A DNA stretch of 64,000 bases, from positions 62,001-126,000 of the forward strand of contig JBAKBP010000205.1 of assembly GCA_037953745.1 (NCBI GenBank), written 5' to 3'. The notes below the pieces were generated by a model. The model did not search any database, was not told the origin of the DNA, and saw only the letters and a list, made by a program, of their open reading frames with translations. The DNA comes from Lithodes maja (lineage: Eukaryota; Arthropoda; Malacostraca; Decapoda; Lithodidae). The position numbers were made by a program, and so were the translations under genes. Shown here piece by piece: positions 42,305-53,133 of the stretch; the first letter of the stretch is position 1, and each line of letters starts with the position of its first letter.

Positions 42305-42449
42305 AGTGTTAAAAGCGAGGTCTCTTTCAGGTGTCCAGGTGAATGTGGTGTCCTTGTGGGTGAGTTGGTGGAGGGGTCTGGCTATTGCGGCAAAGTGTGG
42401 GACGAAACGTCTGTAGTATGTGGCTAAACCTAGAAAAGAACGTACTCCT

Positions 42450-43616
42450 TTAACGGTGGTGGGTGGGGGTTGGTTTTGTATGGCTTGAAGTTTCTTTGGG
42501 TCTGGTGCAATACTGTTCAGATATTACGTGGCCGAGAAAATCTACCTTATTTCGTGCAATCTCGCACTTTGAGGGTTTTAATTTCAACCCGGCGGCTCGG
42601 ATTCTTTGAAGAACTTGTTTCAACCTGAGGAGGTGTTCTTCCCAGGTTTGTGAGTACACAATAAAATCGTCTAGATACGCTAGACAGGTTTCCCAGGTCA
42701 GGCCATGTAATACCGCTTCCATCAAACAGGAGAAAGTGGCGGGTCCGTTACAGAGGCCAAAAGGTAGGAAGTTAAATTCGTAGTGGTGGCCACCACTAGT
42801 GGAAAATGCTGTTTTTTCTTGGTCCTCTGCCTTGATAGGCACTTGCCAATACCCTGCTTGCAAGTCGAGGGTAGTGAACCATCTGGATCCGTATAGGGAG
42901 TCAAGGGAATCGTCTATCCTGGGTAATGGCGTAGCGTCCTTAATGGTTACGTCATTCAATCTCCTGTAATCGACGCAAAAACGGGTTGACCCATCTTTCT
43001 TTTTTACTAGGACAACAGGGGAAGACCAGGGGCTAATGGACGGGGTAGCAATTCCGGCCTCTAACATCTCTTGGACTTGGCGTTCCTCTTCCTGGCGTTG
43101 TATAGGATTTTTTCTACGGGATGGTTGTCTTATGGGGGGGCCTGTGGTGTTAATGATGTGTTGTTCCACATCGGTCTGTCCGATTTCAGTGGGTTGTTGG
43201 GCAAACACGTCACTGAACTCTAGCAATAGTTCGTACATGCTGTGTTTTTGGTGGTCGGATAAGGTGTCAGGGAGAGGGGGCAATTTGAGGCTGGTAGGGG
43301 TGTCATTGGAATCTATGGGGAGGTCATCAAAAGTTTTGAGGTCTCCTATGATGAGGCCTTTTGGTAATGTCAGGGATTCTTCAGAGATATTTGCCACGAG
43401 AATGTGGTTGATGCGAGCGGAAATGATGGCGGGTTGTAAGAGGCAACGATTGGGGTTGGTGGACGTGGTAGTGGGGGAAAATATCATGTGAGTTTGGGGT
43501 ATGGGTCGAAGGTTAACCCATTTTTGATGGCGAGGGGGAATTTGACATTTATCTTGAACTACAGCTGGGCTAATGATGGTGGGGGATCGACTGGTGATCA
43601 GGTGCTCGGTATGCAT
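42450..43616 (-). CDS. pol: Gypsy reverse transcriptase
   Basis: A 388-residue frame. RT motifs in order: SPWSSPVVLVKKKDGSTRFC, YRRLNDVTIKDATPLPRID, FTTLDLQAGYWQV, FNFLPFGLCNGPATF and the catalytic CLAYLDDFIVYSQ (about 325-337), then KPSKCEIARNKVDFLGHVIS. It loses frame near 42,505, within the connection to RNase H. These are ordinary Ty3/Gypsy motifs in ordinary order, unlike the element at 55.7-61.5 kb. Confidence 0.92.
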   Translation of the reverse strand: MHTEHLITSRSPTIISPAVVQDKCQIPPRHQKWVNLRPIPQTHMIFSPTTTSTNPNRCLLQPAIISARINHILVANISEESLTLPKGLIIGDLKTFDDLPIDSNDTPTSLKLPPLPDTLSDHQKHSMYELLLEFSDVFAQQPTEIGQTDVEQHIINTTGPPIRQPSRRKNPIQRQEEERQVQEMLEAGIATPSISPWSSPVVLVKKKDGSTRFCVDYRRLNDVTIKDATPLPRIDDSLDSLYGSRWFTTLDLQAGYWQVPIKAEDQEKTAFSTSGGHHYEFNFLPFGLCNGPATFSCLMEAVLHGLTWETCLAYLDDFIVYSQTWEEHLLRLKQVLQRIRAAGLKLKPSKCEIARNKVDFLGHVISEQYCTRPKETSSHTKPTPTHHR

Positions 43617-43647
43617 AAGGGGGGGGGGGGAATCACTTTGGTGGGGG

Positions 43648-44490
43648 TCACGCGTGAGGGGGGATTAACGGCGCATGTGGGAGAATCAGAGTGGTGAGGT
43701 GTGAGTGATTTAGAAAACGGAATTTGTTGGTGGGACTGCGGAGGGTTGGTGGGGGAAGAGTGAGGTATAGAACATGGTTATTGGTGGAGGACTGATGTAC
43801 TGATTTGTGGTTGTTAAAAGGACGAATTTGGGGAGTTTTGTCGGTGGCAGTGATGGTTTGTTTAGAGTTTATATGGGATTGGTGGGTTTGTCTGTCATGA
43901 GAGGGCGAGTCAAGTGTGGGGTTTTGAAGTTTTCTAGGGGTGTGAATTGTGTGGGGGTGGAAGGGAGCTACTGACGGAAAGCTGTCACAAGGGAAATTTT
44001 GTTGGTTGTCGAATAGCTGAGCATTTCTGGGGGCATGGGGAAAACATTGTTGGGTACATAGGTCGTCACGCGTGAGGGGGGGATTAACGGCGCGTGTGGG
44101 AGGATCAGAGTGGTGAGGGGTGAGCGATTTATAAAACGGAATTTGTTGGTGGGACTGCGGAGGGTTGGTGGGGGAAGAGTTAGGTATAGAACATGGGTTA
44201 TTGGTGGAGGACTGATGTACTGATTTGTGGTTGTTAACAGGACGAATTTGGGGAGTTTTGTCAGTGGCAGTCACGGTTTGTTTAGAGGTTATAATTATGG
44301 GATTGGTGGGTTAGTCTGTCATGAGAGGGCGAGTCAAGTGTGGGGTTTTGAAGTTTTCCAGGGGTGTGAATTGTGTGGGGGTGGAAGGAAGCTACTGACG
44401 GAAAACTGTCACAAGGGGAATTTTGTTGGTTGTGGAATAGCTGAGCATTTCTGGGGGCATGGGGAAAACATTGTTGGGTACATAGGTCGG
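43648..44490 (-). repeat. About 420-bp tandem duplication in the Gypsy PR-RT linker
   Basis: Two consecutive copies, about 43649-44066 and 44067-44490, each containing CACGCGTGAGG or its neighbour TACATAGG and coding for a Pro/Ser/His-rich segment (TPQIRPxNNHKSVHQSSTNN). Local offsets range from 418 to 424 bases because of indels, and the frame is lost inside the second copy. It separates the protease from RT. Confidence 0.85.
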
Positions 44491-45028
44491 CATTTTCCCT
44501 GGAAACATGTGTACATAAATATTTGGTAGAATGGTTTTTACATACATCAGAGTCTGCCCTGGAAACATGGGAGGATTGATCCTGGACAGAGTTAGGAGAA
44601 ATGGGGGGATTACCGAGAGGGAGTTGCTTGGACTTGTCTTCTTTCGTTTGTTGAGGCATTTTTTCAACGAAATGAGTGATATTTTGAGAGAACTCGGGGC
44701 AAGGGGAGGGGTTAGGAGTTACCTTAGTGCTAGCTGCAACTTGGTAATCCTGACTCAGAGTTTGTTGAGGGTGGAGGTGTTTTTTCTTTTTGTGAATAGG
44801 TTTCTGCGTGATTAGTTTGTCAGAGGCTTTGGGTTGGATTTTTGTTTTGAATGAGATCAGCCTCTGGCCGCAGTCAACCTGGGCTTGGAGTTTTTGAAGG
44901 AGGTCAAGTCCAAGGAAACCATCGTAATGTTTACAGTGGGAGGAAAATACGGTGAACGGGTGATAACAACGAGCATGGGGGCCAGGAGTAGTTACTGACA
45001 GGGGCAAAGTGTCTCCTAGGAGATTTAA
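44282..45028 (-). CDS. Gypsy protease C-terminal part and linker
   Basis: The distal half of a retropepsin, from NLLGDTLPLS to FLGLDLLQKL, then a Lys/Gln/Pro-rich linker of no recognised function. The proximal half with the active site lies at 45256-45463, beyond a 227-bp MITE. The insertion plus one TTAA is 231 bases, a multiple of three, but the MITE carries stops. Confidence 0.82.
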   Translation of the reverse strand, partial: LNLLGDTLPLSVTTPGPHARCYHPFTVFSSHCKHYDGFLGLDLLQKLQAQVDCGQRLISFKTKIQPKASDKLITQKPIHKKKKHLHPQQTLSQDYQVAASTKVTPNPSPCPEFSQNITHFVEKMPQQTKEDKSKQLPLGNPPISPNSVQDQSSHVSRADSDVCKNHSTKYLCTHVSRENADLCTQQCFPHAPRNAQLFHNQQNSPCDSFPSVASFHPHTIHTPGKLQNPTLDSPSHDRLTHQSHNYNL

Positions 45029-45255
45029 CCCTCTCACATCCTGACGTGATTTTTTAGCCTATTAGGGATACTTTAAAGCCTCTGTTACTGTCAGGGGTAT
45101 CTATAAACCTTTAGTTTGTTTACTTCAACCTCTGCAGTTGTCTTTGAGTTAGCTGTGGGCAGAAAACTAATTTTGGAGAGGTAATTATAACAGTGAGAGT
45201 AATCTATTTCTTATTGCTAATCTGGCAACCTCTGCGTCCTATGGTCGTGAGAGGG
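45029..45255. mobile_element. TTAA MITE family 3, 227 bp, in the protease gene
   Basis: TTAA flanks at 45025-45028 and 45256-45259. Inward ends are CCCTCTCACATCC and CCCTCTCACGACC, a 9-base perfect inverted repeat with further partial matches. No ORF. It splits the aspartic protease of the Gypsy element. Confidence 0.92.
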
Positions 45256-45463
45256 TTAAGTAGGTATCAGCAGCTGAGATTAGTTCTGATTTGGTAGGTA
45301 ACAAGGGGCCAAATAGTCGGTGGTGTTGATCATAATAAGACTTGAACAAACATGACTTGGCAGCTCCTGTGTCGATTAACAAGCGGACAGGAATGTCCTT
45401 GATTTTGGCCATGTAGTAAATGGGGGCAGTGCGGTCAGTGATGGCGTCCCCCGCCGAGGCCAT
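45256..45463 (-). pseudogene. Gypsy protease, active-site half
   Basis: Starts MASAGDAITDRTAP and contains VRLLIDTGAAKSCL, the DTGA active site of retropepsin (about residues 30-37). It reads up to SAADTYL before the MITE. It begins 18 bases after the Gag stop in another frame, so Gag-Pol expression probably used frameshifting or an overlap that was later lost. Disrupted, hence not functional. Confidence 0.85.
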
Positions 45464-45480
45464 CGTGGGCGGGGGGTACT

Positions 45481-46455
45481 TTAAAAATCCTGGGAGTCGG
45501 TATCTACCTCCTCCAGGGTTTCCTCGGTATCGTCTGAGGTCATGATAGGGGCTATTTCTCTGGTGTGTATTTCCTCCATTTCTTCCTCTTGTCCCAACTC
45601 CTCTTCATTTACAGAAATGCGAGGAGTAAAGGGGCGATGTTTGGCAGTGTCACGAATTTGATGGAGGGCACACTGAGCACTACAGGCAGGGAAATCATAG
45701 GGGTTGATAATTACTAATGTAGGGTTTTTACTTTGGTAAGTGTTGTAGGTTTTGTTCCGGTTGAAGATTCTGCGTGGCTGGGTAGGTTGGAACCGGGGCC
45801 TACTGGGTTGGGGCTAGCCGGAAGGGTAGGTCGGTCTGTTGTGGAAGGATGAGGATGGGTAGGCATTCTTGGAGTTGAAGGTTTGAGCCTTGGGGTTTTG
45901 GTGGTCGAGGTGCTGCGGGTGCGTGGGAAACCTCTTTATTACAGCGATTTGGGTGGGTGTTTCTGTGCGCACGGCCAAAATACGTCGGATCGTGATGAGA
46001 TCTTTTTTATATCCGACGAAATCGTGCACACGGAAATTATCTTTTACTGCTGAGGGCAATATTGATACAAGGTTGACCAGAATCTGCTGCTCTTGCTGGA
46101 TTCTGGTCAATGTGGGGAAAGACATTTTTATATGTTGGGTGATCTTATTCACTGTGGCATCTAGATCGCCTTCGAATTTAGTGTCTTGGATACGGGTGTG
46201 GGCCACGAAAACGCCCAACGAAGGCTTAATGGCTTCTATCACTATTGGGCGAAATTCGTCCCATGTGAGAGCAGGGTGCACTTGGTAGGCAACCAGGGAA
46301 ACGTCTTTTCCCAGGTGCGTTAATGTCATGGCTATCTTTTCTGCGTCCGTGGTATAAACTAGGTCAAGTACGGGTTTCACTATGTCCATGAACGTTTCGA
46401 TCTCGTAAGTTTCCCCATCGTAATGTGAGATGGGAATGTGAGAACGGTGCGCCAT
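45481..46455 (-). pseudogene. gag: Gypsy Gag with one in-frame stop
   Basis: From ATG at 46455 (MAHRSHIPISHYDGETYEIE) the frame runs through a capsid-like region (WDEFRPIVIEAIKPSLGVF, then TLTRIQQEQQILVNLVS) to a TAG at 45814-45816. It continues in the same frame to a TAA at 45481-45483. The distal part has a Cys/His cluster (PACSAQCALHQIRDTAKH) and an acidic tail. One amber codon therefore separates two halves of one Gag. The frame is also open upstream into the LTR, but the capsid-like start and leader position favour 46455. Confidence 0.8.
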
Positions 46456-46516
46456 GATGTTATCGTGTTCTGGCTGTTCCAAACTTGCAATGCAATGCAA
46501 CCTTTTATCTGAATCA

Positions 46517-46536
46517 AGAACCACCGCTGCCACCAA
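46517..46536 (-). other. Primer binding site of the Gypsy element
   Basis: On the minus strand, directly after the LTR end (CATAACA), comes TTGGTGGCAGCGGTGGTTC. The leading TGG pairs with a tRNA CCA end. TGGTGGCAGCGGTGG-type sites are common in invertebrate Gypsy elements. It fixes 46537 as the inner edge of the 5' LTR. Confidence 0.75.
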
Positions 46537-48576
46537 TGTTATGCCCTGTTTTTGTACAGGATTAACTTGGGTAATGTGAGTTCTAACTGACTGGGTATAG
46601 AAAGCTGCATGCACAAAACAAGGTATGAGGAATAGAGAACACAAAATAAACACACGGTAACACGACACACGATCACTTTTATTGAGGGACACACCTCTGT
46701 ATGTTGTTTGATGATGATTAATCTGACGCATAAGAAGATATGAATATTCGTACAAGACAATTGATAGAATTTAACAAACTAGCATTAAGTGGATCTGGAT
46801 GGAGCCTAGTCTCCCTCTTCCAACGTTCAGGTATTAATCTTCTGATCACTGGCTTTATTCACAAGTTTATATATTGGAGACCATAAATATTACTTCTAGA
46901 TTCATATTCAATGTTATATTTATCACTAGTAGCTCTGGTGCACAAGGAGTAATTCATAGACTAGATTAGATACGCGTATTTTAGAGCACAGGAATTCTAG
47001 TAACCTCAGGGGGGTACTGATCTAAGTTTTATATTCTTGTATCAGAAACACATAGAACGCAAATCAGTGGGCGAACATCAGATATCACTAGGGTTTCACG
47101 GGTATGTATTAATATCTGGATATATGAGTAATTACGAGAGTTAATATCGCCTGTTAATTAATAAACACTGATACACTTAGCACTTCCTAATGGAATGGTC
47201 ATATATGAATTATACTGGGACAAAGATCTAGCCACTTCGTAGAAATATTAATAAGTGAGTCTCTACATAGCACTGTAACACTGTAGTATTGATAGAGTGA
47301 ATCTTGGATCGTATTTGATTGGTCTGGTCCTGGTTATCTTGCGTCTGTGAGGTTGGGGGCTAGCGACTGGTTCCGCGGCCGTCCAGATGGTCCATATGTA
47401 GAAGTTCTCAAGACGGATCTCTTGGCGATCGTTGCTGGCTACACTCTTATATCCCCACTGGTTTGTGTGAAGGTTATAAGGTGCACGTAGATTTCTTTTA
47501 CGTGGACAGATTCTTCTATCTCAATCTGCCACGGAGTCTGCCGGCTCTGGAACTCAATTCTCAGGAACAAAACAAGGGCAGAGCTAGAGGTCAACTTAAG
47601 GGACCAGCCTTTGGTTGGTGTCTATCTTTCAACTGATTTTACTGGGGGCTGGAGCTTGATTTATAGGTGTGGTTTTGGAACCTGTCGGCCATAGGGATCT
47701 CGAGTTTTGATGGACTTATTTGAGCTCTCAATTGATACGGGAACTAGGTCAGGGGGTGATTACTGTTGTGGCACATGGTTGTATGGAGCCTTCATACTGT
47801 AATATAACTGAGCCTTAGTAAGAGGTACTATATTGGCTATACTGGAAGTATTTAGGGGAGAAAGACTGGATCTACTTTGCGAGGAGGGTTGGGACAGCTG
47901 TGCTAGGAGCGTCTCTCTTAAATTGCTCAGTCTTCATTCTAGGGTATAGCTGAGGTGCTAATTTGGTTATCGGAGTATGCAAGAAAGGTTAATGGTTTAT
48001 TGTGGGTTAATAGAGGTTAGTAATGGTGTTAGTCATACATGGTTAGTTCATTGATAGGAAGAATTCCTGTGCTACCTGGCAATGACCCGGAAGTCAAAAC
48101 AGGGGTCAGGTATACCTCCGCAGGGGTCTCCCTCCTCGGGTGGGAGAAAGGGGTAGGGGCGCGTCCCTTCTCTGTGATGGTCGTCGGGGTGGCTGTGGCT
48201 GGGGGCTTGCCATATCACAAGGGTTTGTAATAACCCTCTGTTTATGAGACAGATGTGGGTGTTCGTAATACCAAAACCGAAGGTGCCTTGATCAGCTGGT
48301 TTACTTGGTTAGGTTGTTAATTGCATGGGTGGTTGGATGTGGTGGAGACTGGTGCTAACTCTGCCACATTGATCTGGAAGTATGGCAATAGAAGTTAGTC
48401 ACTGGTGAGGCGGCTAGCCTCGCACGGACGATCATTTGGTACAGGGTTGTGAATGGGTTGTGAGGGAATAGATGGCATGCAAAGGATTAGTAAAGTTCTA
48501 ATGGTGTTCCTTCCTACTGGGGGAAGGTAGGCTGGATAGGAGTATATATACAAAAGGTTTGAGAATGTTAGTAACG
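46537..48576 (-). repeat. Ty3/Gypsy LTR, right (5' LTR), about 2.04 kb
   Basis: Starts TGTTATGCCCTG and ends near TTAGTAACG. It matches the left LTR, with the deletion of about 95 bases after CCACTGGTTT and many substitutions. The divergence between the two LTRs is visibly larger than between the BEL LTRs, so this insertion is older. Confidence 0.85.
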
Positions 48577-49039
48577 GAAAAGTTAAGGATATTCAGGGGG
48601 TATGCTGGAGAGGCTAGGTCGGAAGGGAGTTGAGGAGCGTGGGGGGTTAACGAGAGGGAGAGGGTTAAGGGGGGTTACATGGAAGTTTGTCCCTAAGGTC
48701 TCTGGGCGTAGGGGTGGCATTAGGCTACAGTTGGTATCGTAGCCTGGGGGTTAATGACAGGGAAGGTACGTTAGCCAAACGCTACCCGGGAATGAGCAAT
48801 AAGTGGTGGTATATGAGTTTGGAAATGATAGAATCATGTGGACTGTGGGCTGTGGGGAAGAGGAGGTTAACTGTAGGTGTGTGCTTGACTGTGGATAAAA
48901 GTAGAGAAAAACATGGTGTATTATTACTCGTCAATACGATGGTTATGGACACTGTTACTCTGACACTATTTCTTGCTGATTCTAGTTGTTCCTGGGAACT
49001 GCGTTTTCTATGACATATATATCAAAGAAAGCGGCAGTT
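48577..49039. other. No supported gene
   Basis: G-rich anonymous flank of the Gypsy element. A 108-codon frame (48687-49013) has no recognisable motif and is not called. Confidence 0.5.
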
Positions 49040-49437
49040 CGTAGGGGTACCTTCGGTATTGTTTCGTGGTGGAAAGGCATCGAGACAATGGTAACAGAGG
49101 GTGGTGTATACAATCTCTGGTTGGGGTAAGAATTAGAGGTACTGCATGGTGGCTAACATCTGCAGTCATTTCAGTCTAGTTCTTACAGGAATAATGGTTA
49201 TATATACACTGGTGTACCCGTGGGTATCATAGTTTCTTATCAATTATGACATGGGGTTTTAACAGATTACTTCTCGGATGGAAGAACATACATAGATTTA
49301 TGGGGGAGGTTGGTCTTCAGAAACTTAGTCTGGCAAGACAAGGTATTTTAGGGGGTTAACATATTACTTCTCGGATGGAAGAACATACATAGATTTATGG
49401 GGGCGGTTGGTCTTCAGAAACTTAGTCTGGCAAGACT
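49040..49437 (+). repeat. Dispersed repeat (paralogue of 29526-29778) with an inner tandem duplication
   Basis: The first 250 bases match 29526-29778. The last part is duplicated: ATTACTTCTCGGATGGAAGA through CTTAGTCTGGCAAGAC occurs near 49264-49342 and again near 49363-49437, about 98 bases apart. The site occupied by element A at 29779 is uninterrupted here (GAACATACATAGATTT), in both sub-copies. Confidence 0.75.
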
Positions 49438-49552
49438 AATCATTGCCACTGCCTCGCACTACACTCACAACAACTCTGCGGCCGTTAGAATTATCGGAGG
49501 AGGCTGAGGTTGCCACCAACGGTTTTATCGTAAGCTAACTTATCGGACTTAC

Positions 49553-49677
49553 TGAGCTCATATGACGCAAAATCGCGTCATAAACTTATTGGAGAGGCAT
49601 GGAGATCAGTCCATATGACGCGATCGCGTCATATGAGTTTTTGGTTATAAGTTCCATATGACGCGATCGCGTCATAT
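49553..49677. repeat. Cluster of GATCGC-centred palindromes
   Basis: Bases 49612-49635 form a perfect 24-base palindrome centred on CGATCG. Bases 49656-49677 repeat the same core as a 22-base palindrome. A degenerate version (ATGACGC AAAA TCGCGTCAT) lies at about 49562-49582. Each contains GACGCGATCGCGTC or a variant. No gene is nearby. Confidence 0.85.
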
Positions 49678-49848
49678 ATGTCGCAAGGAGTTAATGTCCA
49701 GTTAGTTTATGTGTTTCAACATAATTGCTATTGGGTCAAACAGATCATACAATAAAACATTGAATTATTATATATTTTAATGATAATAAAATTAGGCTGT
49801 TCACCAAAGAGATTAGATTTACACTGGAGTGGTAGAGGTATTGTTAAC

Positions 49849-50324
49849 CCTTCTTTGGCGGGACCGGACTTAAGTCGGTCTAGAGAAGAAAGGACTATGT
49901 GGCGGGGACCGACTTAAGGCGGTGTGCAATTCTGAGCAATATTTGGCCCTGAGAGAAAGACGAGCGGTGGGAGGAGCGTAGGTCGGCTCTGACCGTTCGA
50001 CACGGCTCCCGCGCCAGCACTGGGCCCTACTCCACACACACCCACACTCACTGCCTCGCTACACAGGGACTTATGCCAGGGAATTACCGTATTTTAGGGA
50101 TTTTTCCTTCGTCTTGCACGATCGTTGCAAGAGAACACGTGGTCGTAGAAGGATGGTTCTGGTGTCATTGGAAAGCTCAATTATCGCCCTTTTAGGGATA
50201 CATAATTGTATTACGCTCTGGCTCTTGTTTATGCATGAAAAAGAGCACGGAAACAAGGTCGTTTAGGGTAAAACCACCCGCTTGGCGGGTAGTAGAAGTT
50301 ACTGACAGGCCCGCTCGTAAGGCG
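49849..50324 (+). mobile_element. TTAA MITE family 2, copy 2
   Basis: 476 bp, TTAA at 49845-49848 and 50325-50328. It starts CCCTTCTTTGGCGGGACC and ends GGCCCGCTCGTAAGGCG; the inward ends share GCGGG(A/C)C. It contains two GACTTAAG(T/G)C motifs near the left end. Homologous to 12518-12989 and to the fragment at 14921-15066. Confidence 0.87.
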
Positions 50325-51180
50325 TTAAACACGCAGCGGAAATGTTTTGCGTTTGATTATCGTCTTGTCCAACAATAAGAGTAGCGGTAAAGTTTTTGGT
50401 CGCCCATGCAACACATCATTAAACTAAGAGCACTATTGATATAGCCTTATTTATATACGGTGGCATATATTTGTCAACTGAGTTTTTTTTCCGAAATATT
50501 ATTATATTTTTAGTAGCTATTAGCTGTATATACCATCAATTTGCTGAATATGTTATTTTCTCAATCCAATATTTCTCAAATTCATGCTGTGAAAAGTAAA
50601 TGCGAGGGTTGGGTACATATTATAAAATACCGGTACCCTTTACTTTCTTCCATGTGAAATGAATAGATATAGATAGATATTCTGACATACGGAGCCCTGT
50701 ATGTTAATTTAAGAGTTAGAATTAGAGTTGAAGGAGCCAAACTACCCAAGCGGCGAAGCAAACTAGCGAACTAGCGAGTGGGGAAACCAGCTAGCCTGCA
50801 TACCAGCAAACAAGCTTTCACACCTGCGTGCGTCATAGGGGACCCTGCAAACTACTTGATGACCGACGCTATGACGTATGATCGACGCCAGGAGCTGTGA
50901 ATGGACCAGGCACCTGTTATGCGACTCGAGGAGCTATGATTGGAGCAGGCACCACCCCCCCGCCTCCTGATTCGTTCCTACACCATCATTGTTTAGTATA
51001 TAAGACCCGAGTTGTGGGCATTCAAATCAGTCTCATTTGGAGTTGGGGAAGGTGAACTTGCAGCTGGAGGAAGACGGGGTGAAGTATTATAATGGGATTG
51101 TGACTGTCAGTCAGATTATATAAATGTGTGTTAAGTGTGTTCGGTGTAAACACGTACGTTATGTTGGTTAGTGAGATATG

Positions 51181-51362
51181 TGATTGGGAATTAACGTTTA
51201 ACGCTACTATTATGTGTTTAACTATTTGATTGCGAATTAACGTTAACGCTACTATTTATGTACTTAACTATTTGATTGGGAATTAACGTTAACGCTACTA
51301 TTTATGTACTTAACTATTTGATTGGGAATTAACGTTAACGCTACTATTATGTGCTTAACTAT
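51181..51362. repeat. 46-bp tandem repeat, 4 units
   Basis: Units start TGATTG at 51181, 51227, 51273 and 51319. Each carries the palindrome TTAACGTTAA (in the first unit TTAACGTTTAA) and GCTACTATT. It lies in the candidate LTR or leader of the plus-strand Gypsy element. Confidence 0.92.
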
Positions 51363-52069
51363 TTTAGTTGACTAACTTGTGGACTAAAGCAACTCTTTAA
51401 GTAATTGGGTTATGATGAAAGTAATACTATTGTTTTATATTAATACTTACGAGTTCTTTAATTTTCTTTTAATTAAGCTTACATTGCTTAACGGTGCGTA
51501 GTACGGTGATGTTATTGTCTCATATTAGTAATATCGCCTTAGACTAACATGGCGTGTTAATATTACTTATAGTGATTTCCTAAGCTGAAGAAAATTATTT
51601 TAGCTTCAAAATATTATTTTTGCTTTTCATATTATTTGAGTGAGACCTGAATCGAATCTATGAAACGATCCTGTAACTTAATTTACTCATAATCAAACCT
51701 CAATGTTACGTGGTTAAGAAATACATTTAACTAATTATTAAATATATATCTAACTTTTTATGTGACTTTGATATCAATCCTGATGATAATAATAATATAT
51801 TACTATTAACGTAAGACAAGAATCAAGAATAATTACATTAAATATAAATAAAAGGACATAATTATAAAAAAACTATATATTCATTTCAAAAAGGGGTAAG
51901 AGACAGAAATAGTCTTACTTTACTATTTATCTTTCAAGACTTTTTATAAAATTAATAGTCCTTCTTTAGCTATAACTTATTCGGTTCATAACCATAGCCT
52001 ACTAAGCTTCGGTTAAATAATAATTCTTTATAAATACTACAATTGAGGCGCTCATTCGCAGAACGTGTT

Positions 52070-52605
52070 GACGCCAAAATAAAAAACGGAGTAAATCGCG
52101 TCTGAAGTTTGCCGACTTATAAAAAGCTGTAACTATCAGACCCGATTAAGGAGAGAGGTGACAGTGTTTTCAAAATGTTCGGAAAATAGTATCTAGCCAC
52201 GTACCACAACAAAAATAATAATAAATTGCTTGTAATTTATCGCAGAACATGATAGTTGCCCAAAATAAAAAAAGGAGTAAATCGCGTCTGAAGTTTGCCG
52301 ACTTATAAAAAGCTGTAACTATCAGACCCGATTAAGGAGAGAGGTGACAGTGTTTTCAAAATGTTCGGAAAATAGTATCTAGCCACGTAGCACAAAAAAA
52401 AAAAAAAATAAATTGCTTGTAATTTATCGCAGAACATGATAGTTGCCCAAAATAAAAAAAGGAGTAAATCGCGTCTGAAGTTTGCCGACTTATAAAAAGC
52501 TGTAACTATCAGACCCGATTAAGGAGAGAAGTGACAGTGTTATCAAAATGTTCGGAAAATAGTATCTAGCCATGAACCACAAAAAAAAAATAATAATAAA
52601 TTGCT
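52070..52605. repeat. Subterminal tandem repeats of element C (3 units)
   Basis: Repeat markers GGAGTAAATCGCG start at 52088, 52274 and 52461, spaced 186 and 187 bases, matching the array in copy B. Confidence 0.87.
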
Positions 52606-53133
52606 TGTAATTAATAGTAATGTGAGTGTGATTGAAATAATCCCATGATTTTATAACCCCATATCAATTCAATACTGTAGAAACGTTGAGAAAAAGCAAA
52701 TGTATAACAATAAAACATAAATAATATTATCAGTGAATAATAATAAGACATGGAAGAGTAGGGTAAGATAATAGAAACATAATTTTATAAAATTAATAAG
52801 CGATAATAAAGATTAGAAAATGGAGGAAGACATGGTGAATAATAATGAATAAGTAAAACACAAGAATAGAGTAATAATTTTGCTACTTTAATGTTATTAA
52901 TTTATTATTATAGAAAGTAAGCTAGTATTACTGTTAATTAATTAATTTGGGATATTTTATTCAGCTTGGGAAGGACATGATTTTACAAAATTTTAATCTA
53001 AGAAAGGAATTTGATGGCTAGTTACTATAATGTTCTTGTGTAAAGATTGCTATTGTTTAACAATTTTACCTTACTAAAATGCATTATTACTCTATTCTAT
53101 TGTTACATTTATATATTCATACTCACCGAGTAG

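Noticed and set aside
48687..49013. 108-codon frame in the Gypsy flank
   Set aside because: No family motif and atypical composition; not supported.
51181..51362. CRISPR-like array
   Set aside because: Units are simple contiguous 46-bp tandem repeats without variable spacers, in a eukaryotic context.
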